Below are positions 23,632 through 30,582 of a stretch of 64,000 nt of DNA, piece by piece. Below the pieces are notes generated by a model that had not been told where the DNA came from, ran no database searches, and saw nothing but the letters and a program-made list of their open reading frames with translations. Both the position numbers and the translations under genes were made by a program. This DNA is from Alsobacter sp046349155. GTDB taxonomy: Bacteria > Pseudomonadota > Alphaproteobacteria > Rhizobiales > Beijerinckiaceae. The DNA is taken from the NCBI GenBank assembly GCA_046349155.1, contig JAXMCW010000001.1, positions 1,364,001 to 1,428,000 of the forward strand, in the 5' to 3' direction. The number at the start of each line of letters is the position of its first letter. Position 1 is the stretch's first letter.

Positions 23632-23973
23632 GAAAACCTCCACGAGGGAACTGGCCTGATATCGAGCCTAGCGGCGAACCCTTAAGCGCGGTCCAGCGAC
23701 ACCCCGAGCTATTCGGCCTGACAATAATCAATCACTGTGTGCGCAACGAGTATAGTTGACCGGCCTGGGAAGGTTAGAGGCCGCGTTTCGGCGGCCGAAT
23801 GTTGAAAATCGTCAATGGAACAAAATGTTCCCTTTTCCGCCGGGCCGGAGACGAGACCAGGCCGGATCCGGGGTCGGCAGCCCTGACGAGAGCGCATCGC
23901 CGCCGATCGGGATCGGGCTTTTCACGGCGGCCCGAACGTGTCACGCGTTCCGCGTCCCTTCCAGGAGCACGCC
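23632..23973. promoter_or_regulatory. 342-base divergent region between the response regulator and the CDF exporter
   Basis: The region must hold promoters for both divergent genes. Visible signals are a TATACT box on the minus strand (23749-23754), a hairpin GGCCGC-GTTTCG-GCGGCC (23779-23796) and a perfect dyad GGAACA-AAA-TGTTCC (23817-23831), which could be an operator. The half around 23720-23830 is A+T-rich. I see no coding frame in it. Confidence 0.45.
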
Positions 23974-25044
23974 ATGAGCGACCCCTCCCAGCACGCGGGA
24001 ACCGACGTGAGCTCCCCCGGCCCGGCTGCCCCGTCACGGTCCCAAGACGGTCTTGGCGGGTACGGCTCCCACGGGTCGCATGGATCTCACGGCTCCCATG
24101 GATCGCATGGCCGGCACGGATCGCATGGCGCGCATGGTTCGCACGGCGGCCACGGGGCCCACGGGCATGCCCCGGCCAGCTTCGGCAAGGCCTTCGCGAT
24201 CGGCATTGCGCTGAACGCGGGGTTCGTCGTCATCGAGGCGATGTTCGGCTTTCTCAGCCAGTCGATGGCCCTCGTGGCCGATGCCGGGCACAACCTGTCG
24301 GACGTTTTCGGCCTGGTCGTGGCCTGGGTCGGCCACCACCTGGCGCAGCGGCCACCCTCGGGACGCTACACCTACGGGCTGCGGGGAACGTCGATTCTCG
24401 CCGCCCTGTTCAACGCCGTCTTCCTCCTGATCGCCGTCGGGGCGATCGGCTGGGAGGCTGTGCAGCGCCTCTTCGATCCGCATCCCGTGGCGACAGGGAC
24501 CGTGATGGTCGTCGCCGGCATCGGCATCCTCGTCAACGCGGCGACCGCCTGGCTCTTCGCCTCCGGGAGCCGGCGGGACGTCAATATCCGCGGGGCATAC
24601 CTGCACATGGCGGCCGATGCCGGCGTCTCGCTCGGCGTGGTGATCGCGGCCCTCGGCATCGCGGTGACAGGCTGGCTCTGGCTGGACCCGGCGGTGAGCC
24701 TGATCATCGCCGCGGTGATCGTCTGGGGCACCTGGGACCTCTTGCGGACGAGCTTCGACCTCGCCATCAACGCGGCGCCGCGAGAGGTCGACCTCGCGGG
24801 CGTCCGGACCCTCCTGGCGCGCCTCCCGGGGGTCGAGTCGATCCATGACCTGCACGTCTGGCCCGTCAGCACCACCGAGACCGCGCTGACGGCGCATCTC
24901 GTGATGCCGAGCGGCTGTCCGGACGACGCTTTCCTGCTCGAGGCGTCACGCGCCCTCGCGCGCGAGCACGATATCGGCCATGTCACCTTGCAGGTGGAGC
25001 GCGACGGCGCCCACTGCCCGCTCGCGCCCGAGCACGTCGTCTGA
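23974..25044 (+). CDS. Cation diffusion facilitator (Zn/Co/Cd exporter) with Gly-His repeat
   Basis: Inner-membrane proton-driven metal exporter of the CzcD/ZitB group, 356 residues. Residues 31-63 are eleven GxH triplets (mostly GSH), a histidine-rich cytoplasmic metal-binding segment. Six membrane segments follow; the zinc sites are ADAGHNLSD in helix 2 and HMAADAGVS in helix 5. The cytoplasmic C-terminal domain has VESIHDLHVWPV and the transport-regulating His residues. The start at 23974 has AGGAG 6 bases upstream. It converges with the small porin-motif gene. Confidence 0.93.
   Translation: MSDPSQHAGTDVSSPGPAAPSRSQDGLGGYGSHGSHGSHGSHGSHGRHGSHGAHGSHGGHGAHGHAPASFGKAFAIGIALNAGFVVIEAMFGFLSQSMALVADAGHNLSDVFGLVVAWVGHHLAQRPPSGRYTYGLRGTSILAALFNAVFLLIAVGAIGWEAVQRLFDPHPVATGTVMVVAGIGILVNAATAWLFASGSRRDVNIRGAYLHMAADAGVSLGVVIAALGIAVTGWLWLDPAVSLIIAAVIVWGTWDLLRTSFDLAINAAPREVDLAGVRTLLARLPGVESIHDLHVWPVSTTETALTAHLVMPSGCPDDAFLLEASRALAREHDIGHVTLQVERDGAHCPLAPEHVV
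24064..24162 (+). repeat. Tandem GxH-codon repeat inside the CDF gene
   Basis: Eleven 9-base units each encode Gly-x-His, with x being Ser in seven units and Arg, Ala or Gly in the others. The codons vary between units, so this is an old or selected protein repeat, not a fresh microsatellite. Unit number could still change by slippage. Confidence 0.85.
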
Positions 25045-25054
25045 ACTCCCGGCG

Positions 25055-25321
25055 TCAGGGCTGCCAGGTGCCCCGGCCGGCATTGGCGTTGCCCTGGGCG
25101 CGCACGAATCCGCCGACCTTCGCGCAGATGGTCGTGCCGGGGATCAACGTCCCGGTGAACGATCCGATGGTGCAGCTGCGCGCGGCGGGCGCCGAGGCCG
25201 TGGTCGCGCCGCTCTTGGCCGTGACGGTCGACTTTGCAGGAGGAAGCGCGTTCCCCGCCAGGGCGGGGCTCGCGCAGGCCAGGACGGCGAGGCACAACGA
25301 TCGGATCATCATGACGCTCAT
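25055..25321 (-). CDS. Small secreted protein with a porin-like motif
   Basis: 88 residues. A signal peptide (MMIRSLCLAVLACASPALA) is followed by a Ser/Thr/Ala-rich stretch and then FTGTLIPGTTICAKVGGFVR. That motif closely resembles the first strand of the alphaproteobacterial porin family, where a phrase like IPGTDTCIKIGGYVR is conserved, but the rest of a porin barrel is missing. Its start overlaps the stop of the histidine kinase gene by 4 bases (ATGA), so it is likely translated with the kinase. It has 10 bases to the convergent CDF gene. Function unknown. Confidence 0.65.
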   Translation of the reverse strand: MSVMMIRSLCLAVLACASPALAGNALPPAKSTVTAKSGATTASAPAARSCTIGSFTGTLIPGTTICAKVGGFVRAQGNANAGRGTWQP

Positions 25322-26835
25322 TCGACCGGGGCCACGTCCGGGCCCGGGACGAGAAGGATGACCACAACCTGCAATCCGCCCTCTTCGTAGTCAATGCGAA
25401 CGTCGGCCTTGGTCTGCGCGGCGAGCACGCGTTGCAGGAGCCGCGTGCCAAACCCTTCACGGCCCGGCGCGCTGACGCGAGGGCCGCCGAGCTCCCGCCA
25501 GAGCCAGGTCAGCTGGTCGCCAGCGGGAAGGGGGGTGACGGTCCAGCGCACGTCGATGCTGCCGGCGGGGTCCGACAGGGCTCCGTGCTTCACGGCGTTG
25601 GTCGTCAGCTCGTGGATCGCCATGCCGATAGGAACCGCGACTTCGGAGGGCAGCTCGACGTCAGGGCCGATCAGCGCGATCCGCCCGGGCCGGTCGGTGA
25701 AGGGTTTCAGTTCCTGCTGCAGCAGGTCCCGCAACGAGGCCCGCTGCCACTGGTGCTCTGTCACCAACGCATGCGTCTTCGCCATCGCCGCGATGCGGCC
25801 GGCGAAGGCGTCCCTGAACTCGCCGATTTCACCGGTGGACCGGGATGTGGCGCCCAGAATGCCCTGAACGGTGGCCAGGGTGTTGCGGACGCGGTGATGC
25901 AGTTCGCGGATCAGCAGCGATTGCCTGCGCTGGGAGAGCACGTGTTCCGTCACGTCGTTTCCCGCGAGGAACAGCCCTCGCTCGCCGTCGAGCGCTGCGT
26001 GGAAGGGCTGCACGACGATGTCGACGACCCGCTCCTCGACAGGACCGTCGGGCTCACGCCGGAACAGGACGCTCGCCTCGCGGGCCTCGTAGGGCTCCGC
26101 GGTGGCGTGGGCGCGTTCGAGGATCGCGAGCACGTTCTGCTCGGCGAGTTCGGGAATGGCCTCGCGCAGCGGCAGCCCCAACACTTCGCGGCCGGACCCG
26201 ATCAGCGCATGGCACGCCCTGTTGGCGAGCTGGACGACGAGGCCCTGGCCCTGCAGCACGCAAATGAAACTGGGCACCCTGTCGAACATCTGCCACTGGC
26301 GCTCGCTCTCGGCCGTGAGGCGCACATTACGGTCCCGCACGTTCTGGCTCGCGCGGTGCAGGTCGCTGACGTCGCAGCACGAGACGAAAACGCCCGTCAC
26401 GCCCTGGCGCCCGCGCAGGGGGGTCAGGGAATAGGTCCACCAGTCCGTGCGGGATTGGCCGTCCCGGCGTCTCATCGCGAAAGGCTGGTCCTCGCGCCAG
26501 ACGCCGCCGTGCCCGTCGAGCACCGCGCGAGCCAGCGGACCGACCACCGACCACGTCTCGGGCCAGCTCTCACGGGCAGGCCTGCCGAGGAGCTCGGCCA
26601 TGCGGTCTTGGCCCAGAAGGCGCCCGGCCGCCGCGTTGTGGATCTGCAGGAAGTCCGGACCGACCCAGACCATGGCCGGCTGGCGGCTCTCGATGGCGAT
26701 GTCGGCGGCCATGCGGATTTCGTCCGGCCAGAGCTCGCGCGCTCCGAGCGGGGTGTCCTCCCACGCATGCTCGCGAAGGCGGCGGACGGTCTGCCACTCG
26801 TCGGACCCGAAGAAGACGTCGAACCTGTCGCCCAT
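25318..26835 (-). CDS. PAS-containing HWE-family sensor histidine kinase
   Basis: 505-residue soluble sensor. Residues about 30-150 and 180-300 look like PAS/PAC domains (MVWVGPDFLQIHNAAAGRLL; then VPSFICVLQGQGLVV). The kinase core carries the phosphoacceptor His in RELHHRVRNTLATVQGIL, the N-box HELTTNAVKHGAL, and WLWRELGG, which supplies the W-x-E of the HWE family. No membrane segment is evident, so the protein is probably cytoplasmic. The start at 26835 is chosen over an Arg-rich extension to 26862. HWE kinases in this group often read light or general stress signals, but no LOV Cys motif is visible here. Confidence 0.88.
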   Translation of the reverse strand: MGDRFDVFFGSDEWQTVRRLREHAWEDTPLGARELWPDEIRMAADIAIESRQPAMVWVGPDFLQIHNAAAGRLLGQDRMAELLGRPARESWPETWSVVGPLARAVLDGHGGVWREDQPFAMRRRDGQSRTDWWTYSLTPLRGRQGVTGVFVSCCDVSDLHRASQNVRDRNVRLTAESERQWQMFDRVPSFICVLQGQGLVVQLANRACHALIGSGREVLGLPLREAIPELAEQNVLAILERAHATAEPYEAREASVLFRREPDGPVEERVVDIVVQPFHAALDGERGLFLAGNDVTEHVLSQRRQSLLIRELHHRVRNTLATVQGILGATSRSTGEIGEFRDAFAGRIAAMAKTHALVTEHQWQRASLRDLLQQELKPFTDRPGRIALIGPDVELPSEVAVPIGMAIHELTTNAVKHGALSDPAGSIDVRWTVTPLPAGDQLTWLWRELGGPRVSAPGREGFGTRLLQRVLAAQTKADVRIDYEEGGLQVVVILLVPGPDVAPVE

Positions 26836-27013
26836 CGCCTGGAGTCTCCGTCGGCGCCGCACCGCGGCCGTCGCGCCGTCGTGTCGCGCAGAGACGGACC
26901 GTTCACCACGTCGCGAAGGTTAACGCGGCCGAGCCAGTTTCCCGCGTGGCCCGACAGGTCTTCCTAACACATCCGGCCTAGCCTCGTTCCCAGCAACAAC
27001 GAGGGATCAAACC

Positions 27014-27187
27014 ATGCGTAAGCTTCTGAAGTCCTTCATCGCCGACGACAGCGGCGCCACCGCGATCGAGTACGGCCTGATCGCCGCGATCGTGTCGGTC
27101 GGCCTCATCACCGCCCTGACGTCGCTGAAGACCAACCTTCAGACGACCTACAACACGATCGGCACGGCCGTGAAGAACGCCAACTAA
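27014..27187 (+). CDS. Flp/Fap-type (type IVb) pilin, copy 2
   Basis: 57-residue prepilin. The leader (RKLLKSFIADDSG) differs from copy 1, but the mature part ATAIEYGLIAAIVSVGLI to VKNAN is nearly the same; only two residues differ (TA for DA near the end). Cleavage is expected after the Gly at residue 14. GAGGGA lies 7 bases upstream of the start. A strong terminator follows 36 bases after the stop, so the gene is probably monocistronic. Tad assembly genes must lie elsewhere if the pilin is used. Confidence 0.93.
   Translation: MRKLLKSFIADDSGATAIEYGLIAAIVSVGLITALTSLKTNLQTTYNTIGTAVKNAN
27052..27163. repeat. 112-base perfect inverted repeat, right copy
   Basis: Exact reverse complement of 20633-20744. 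It covers the mature pilin coding part; the flanking leader and tail codons differ between the two genes. Confidence 0.9.
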
Positions 27188-27222
27188 GGCGATCTTCCCG
27201 TCCCTTTTCCGAACGCGAAAGC

Positions 27223-27254
27223 ACCGCCGTGGCCCCTGGCTGCGGCGGTTTTTT
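27223..27254 (+). terminator. Rho-independent terminator of pilin copy 2
   Basis: A 7-bp G+C-rich stem, ACCGCCG with CGGCGGT, encloses a 13-base loop and is followed directly by six T residues. It is the clearest intrinsic terminator in the window and faces the pilin gene. Confidence 0.85.
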
Positions 27255-27298
27255 CGTCTGGCGGCGTCCAGTCCTGCCGCGCGGGACGCCCGGTCGCC

Positions 27299-28012
27299 CT
27301 ATCGGCCCTTGTCCTTGCGCCAGGCCTCGAAGGCGGCCTTGTTGGCCTCGTCGGTCGGAGGATAGAGGCCGAGGATGGACTGGCCGGCCAGCACGCGCTC
27401 GGTCACGAAGTCCTCGAAGGCCGTCATCTCCACCGCCTCCGCCGCGATGTCGTCGGCGAGATGGGCCGGAATGACGACGACCCCTTCCGCGTCCCCTACC
27501 ATCACGTCGCCCGGCCAGACGGCGACGTCGCCGCAGCCGATGGGCACGTTGATGTCGAGCGCCTGGTGCAGGGTCAGGTTGGTCGGGGCGGAGGGGCGAT
27601 TGTGGTAGGCGGGGATGGCGAGCTGGGCGATCTCGGGCGAGTCGCGGAAGCCGCCATCCGTCACCACGCCCGCCACGCCCCGCGTCATCAGGCGCGAGAC
27701 CAGGATCGAGCCGGCGGAGGCGGCGCGGGGGTCCTTGCGGCTGTCGATCACCATCACCGCGCCGACCGGGCATTCCTCGACGGCCTTGCGCTGCGGGTGA
27801 GACCGGTCCTGGAAGACCGTGATCGGGTTCAGGTCCTCGCGCGCCGGGATGTAGCGAAGCGTGAAGGCCTCGCCGACCATGGGCCCGCTCCGGGGATTGA
27901 GCGGATGCACGTCCTGGATGAACTGGTTGCGCAACCCGCGCTTGAACAGGGCGGTGCAGAGCGTCGCCGTGCTGACGGTCTTCAGGCGGTCGCGGGTCTC
28001 GGGCTTCAGCAT
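27299..28012 (-). CDS. RraA-like protein (regulator of RNase E / HMG aldolase family)
   Basis: 237 residues of the RraA-like fold. Family features are TATLCTALFKRGLRN near the start, GEAFTLRYIP, VMVIDSRKDPRAASAG, and GVVTDGGFRDSPE (about residue 125), whose Arg and Asp contribute to the metal and substrate site. PGDVMVGDAEGVVVIP is the conserved C-terminal part. Members are either RNase E inhibitors or 4-hydroxy-4-methyl-2-oxoglutarate/oxaloacetate lyases. The retained GG-R-D motif and lack of a partner make aldolase activity possible. A start at 28027 is also possible. Confidence 0.85.
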   Translation of the reverse strand: MLKPETRDRLKTVSTATLCTALFKRGLRNQFIQDVHPLNPRSGPMVGEAFTLRYIPAREDLNPITVFQDRSHPQRKAVEECPVGAVMVIDSRKDPRAASAGSILVSRLMTRGVAGVVTDGGFRDSPEIAQLAIPAYHNRPSAPTNLTLHQALDINVPIGCGDVAVWPGDVMVGDAEGVVVIPAHLADDIAAEAVEMTAFEDFVTERVLAGQSILGLYPPTDEANKAAFEAWRKDKGR

Positions 28013-28342
28013 GGCGGGTCCAGGCATGGTTGCGGGGGTCGGAACGCCGCCGGAAGCGCGGCGGGCTGATCCTCCCCGAAACCGGCAGACGCGCAAGCGT
28101 GAACTGCGCGGACCGCCATCTACGAAGAACTTCGGATAGGCCGCTGTCGCGGGCCGGGCTATGGTGCGCCTGTCATACGGGAGGGGGCATCGATCCTGAG
28201 CTTCCATCGGATTCCTCTCGTCTGATCGCCCGGTCATCGAAGCTCCACCGGGCACTGTCCTCGATACCGCGAGAGAGACGGACGCCGCCGCGAGGCCCGC
28301 GCGCGACGTGTCGTTCCCGTCCGGCCAGCCCACAGGTCCCCC
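28013..28342. other. 330-base divergent interval
   Basis: This gap lies between the RraA-like gene (minus) and the secreted ClpP-fold gene (plus), so both promoters must be here. I could not recognise a convincing promoter pair, palindrome or repeat in it, and no frame looks like a protein. Confidence 0.5.
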
Positions 28343-28897
28343 ATGCGCCTGTCCCCCTTCGTCCTCGCCGCCGTCATGCTTGCCGCGGCGGTGTCGCCGT
28401 CGCTCGCCGCCCGTTTCCGCGTAGTCCGGCCGGCGGGGGAGGGGGCAGCGCACGTTCTCATCGACGGGCGGCTCAATCCTCATGACAGCCGCCGCTTCGA
28501 GACCCTGCTGGAGCGCCTGCGGCGCGAAAACACGCCCGTGGCGCTCGTCGCGCTCAACTCGCCGGGCGGTTACGTCGTGGAGGGACTGGCCATCGCGGAA
28601 CTCGTCCGGCTGCGCCGGATCGACACCTATGTCGCGGGGATGTGCGCCAGCAGCTGCTTCAACGTCTTCGCCGCCGGGGCCAACCGGCTCGCCTCGCGGG
28701 AGGCCAGCATCGGGGTCCACATGGCCTTCACCCCGGACGGGCCCAGCGCCGAGGGTACCGCGGCCATGGTCGACCTGGCGCTGCGCTGCGGGGCGCCGCA
28801 GACCGTCATTGCCAAGATGAAGGCGACCGCCGCCCCGAAGATCTCCTGGCTCACGCTTGCCGACATGCAGGCGATGCACGTGCGCGTGACGCCCTGA
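28343..28897 (+). CDS. Secreted ClpP/crotonase-fold protein (COG3904-like)
   Basis: 184 residues. A signal peptide (residues 1 to about 22, ending SPSLAA) targets it to the periplasm. The mature part has a ClpP-like fold: ALVALNSPGGYVVEGLAIAE (about residues 68-87) forms the oxyanion region, and GMCASSCFNVFAAGANR (about 99-115) carries the Ser where ClpP and SppA relatives hold their nucleophile. A His follows in IGVHMAF. It could be a periplasmic peptidase, but activity is unproven for this family. It precedes aroQ by 74 bases on the same strand. Confidence 0.75.
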   Translation: MRLSPFVLAAVMLAAAVSPSLAARFRVVRPAGEGAAHVLIDGRLNPHDSRRFETLLERLRRENTPVALVALNSPGGYVVEGLAIAELVRLRRIDTYVAGMCASSCFNVFAAGANRLASREASIGVHMAFTPDGPSAEGTAAMVDLALRCGAPQTVIAKMKATAAPKISWLTLADMQAMHVRVTP

Positions 28898-28971
28898 GGG
28901 ACGCCAGGCCGGGTTCCGGCTGTGCCGCCGGCTTGCTATAGCTCCGCGCGTCACCCAGCTTCGGAGCGCCC

Positions 28972-29421
28972 ATGAGCCGGCTCGTCATGATCCTCAACGG
29001 ACCCAACCTGAACCTGCTGGGCAAGCGGGAGCCGCACATCTACGGCGCGGAGACCCTGGCCGACGTCGAGGGCGCCTGCCGCGACGTGGCCAAGGAACTC
29101 CGGCTCGATGTCCGGTTCCACCAGAGCAACCGTGAATACGAGCTGATCGACTGGATCCACGAGGCCCGCGGAACGGCGGGCGCGATCGTGATCAATCCCG
29201 GCGCGTTCACGCACACGTCGATCGCCATCCTCGACGCGCTCAACGCCTTCGAGGGCGCGGTGATCGAGGTCCACCTGTCCAACGTCCACAAGCGCGAGAG
29301 CTTCCGGCACCACTCCTACGTGTCGCTGCGCGCCGATGGCGTGCTGGCCGGCTTCGGCCCGCAGGGCTACACGCTCGCCCTGCGCAGGGTGGCGCACCTG
29401 CTCGACGCCAAGGGGGCTTGA
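28972..29421 (+). CDS. aroQ: 3-dehydroquinate dehydratase, type II
   Basis: Third step of the shikimate pathway: removes water from 3-dehydroquinate. 149 residues, typical for the dodecameric type II enzyme. The active site motifs are all present: GPNLNLLGKREPHIYG with the catalytic Tyr, QSNREYELIDWIHEA, INPGAFTHTS, EVHLSNVHKRESFRHHS with the catalytic His, and the Arg of the lid loop. GGAG lies 5 bases upstream of the start. In many relatives accB and accC follow this gene; here the next genes are bd oxidase genes on the other strand. Confidence 0.97.
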   Translation: MSRLVMILNGPNLNLLGKREPHIYGAETLADVEGACRDVAKELRLDVRFHQSNREYELIDWIHEARGTAGAIVINPGAFTHTSIAILDALNAFEGAVIEVHLSNVHKRESFRHHSYVSLRADGVLAGFGPQGYTLALRRVAHLLDAKGA

Positions 29422-29427
29422 GGCCGG

Positions 29428-29556
29428 TCAGGGCCTGAGCACGGCCCGGATGAGAAACGCCACGGCCGAGACCGCGGCGACCCCCCCGAGCCAGAGGGCG
29501 AGGAACCAGGCGATCCGCCGGCTCCAGCCCGACGGCGCGTCGCCGCGGGCGCTCAA
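29428..29556 (-). CDS. DUF2474-type small membrane protein of the bd oxidase operon
   Basis: 42 residues with one membrane helix: SGWSRRIAWFLALWLGGVAA and then VSAVAFLIRAVLRP. Small Trp/Arg-rich proteins of the DUF2474 family are encoded directly after cydB in cyanide-insensitive-type oxidase operons, where they play a part like CydX. The likely start is TTG at 29556, overlapping the cydB stop by 4 bases. This start is inferred because no ATG or GTG is better placed. Confidence 0.75.
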   Translation of the reverse strand: MSARGDAPSGWSRRIAWFLALWLGGVAAVSAVAFLIRAVLRP

Positions 29557-30569
29557 TGGTAGCCGCCGGCGGCGTTCACCTTGCCGCGGAACACCCAGTA
29601 GGAATAGGCGGTGTAGAGCAGGATCAGCGGCACGAGCACGCTCGCGCCTACGAGCAGGAAGCCCAGGCTGTTGTCGGGCGCCGCCGCCTCCCAGATCGTG
29701 ACCGAGGTCGGCACGATGTAGGGATAGAAGCTGATACCGAGCCCCACATAGGACAGGACGAAGAGGGAGAGCGCCGCCAGGAAGGGCGCCAGCTCCTGCC
29801 GGCGCGCCAGTCCGCGGAACAGCACGACGGCGGCGATCAGCACGAGCAGCGGGACCGGCGCCGTGTAGAAGATCTGCGGCGTCGCGAACCAGCGGCCCAT
29901 GAAGACGGGGCTGAGGAAAGGCGTCCACAGGCTCACCGTGCCGATGGCGAGGAGCGTCGCGACGGCCGTGACCGCGGCGAAGCGATAGGCCTCGTCCTGC
30001 ACCCGGCCCTCGGCCTTGTAGACGAGCCAGGTCGCGCCCAGCAGCGCATAGCCGAAGACGAGCGCCAGGCCGGTGAGCAGGCTGAACGGCGTCAGCCAGT
30101 CCCACCAGCCTCCGGCATAGGCGCGGCCCTGCACCGGGATGCCCTGCACCAGCGCGCCGAGCGCGATGCCCTGTGCGAAGGCGGCGAGCGTCGAGCCCCC
30201 GGCGAAGGCCCAGTCCCAGAGGAACTGGCCGCGTTTGGTGCGCCAGCGGAACTCGAAGGCGACGCCGCGGAAGATGAGGCCCAGCAGCATCGCGATGATC
30301 GGCGCGTAGAGCGCCGGCAGGATGATGGCATAGGCGAGGGGGAAGACGGCGAGCAGGCCGCCGCCGCCCAGCACCAGCCAGGTCTCGTTGCCGTCCCAGA
30401 CGGGGGCGACGGAGTTCATCATCTCGTCGCGCTCCGCCTCTCCCCGCACATAGGGGAAGAGGATCCCCACGCCGAGGTCGAAGCCGTCGAGCACGACATA
30501 GGCCAGGACCGCGAAGGCGATGAGGCCGGCCCAGATGAAGGGGAGGTCGAGATGCTGCATGTCGATCAT
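29553..30569 (-). CDS. cydB: Cytochrome bd-type (cyanide-insensitive) oxidase subunit II
   Basis: Membrane subunit of a quinol oxidase, 338 residues with about eight or nine helices. It begins with the conserved FIWAGLIAFAVLAYVVLDGFDLGVG, and has GNETWLVLGGGGLLAVFPLAYA (about residues 58-79). AGGAGG lies 5 bases upstream of the start at 30569. It lies 13 bases downstream of cydA. The terminal part ends NAAGGYH and overlaps the DUF2474 gene. Supports respiration at low oxygen or under nitric oxide and sulfide stress. Confidence 0.95.
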   Translation of the reverse strand: MIDMQHLDLPFIWAGLIAFAVLAYVVLDGFDLGVGILFPYVRGEAERDEMMNSVAPVWDGNETWLVLGGGGLLAVFPLAYAIILPALYAPIIAMLLGLIFRGVAFEFRWRTKRGQFLWDWAFAGGSTLAAFAQGIALGALVQGIPVQGRAYAGGWWDWLTPFSLLTGLALVFGYALLGATWLVYKAEGRVQDEAYRFAAVTAVATLLAIGTVSLWTPFLSPVFMGRWFATPQIFYTAPVPLLVLIAAVVLFRGLARRQELAPFLAALSLFVLSYVGLGISFYPYIVPTSVTIWEAAAPDNSLGFLLVGASVLVPLILLYTAYSYWVFRGKVNAAGGYH

Positions 30570-30582
30570 CGTCGCCTCCTCC

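Noticed and set aside
23817..23831. LexA (SOS) box
   Set aside because: GGAACA-AAA-TGTTCC has GAAC-N5-GTTC spacing, unlike the alphaproteobacterial direct repeat GTTC-N7-GTTC and the Gram-positive GAAC-N4-GTTC.
24064..24162. Possible CRISPR or minisatellite array
   Set aside because: The 9-base units encode GxH inside the CDF protein in frame, and there are no spacers.
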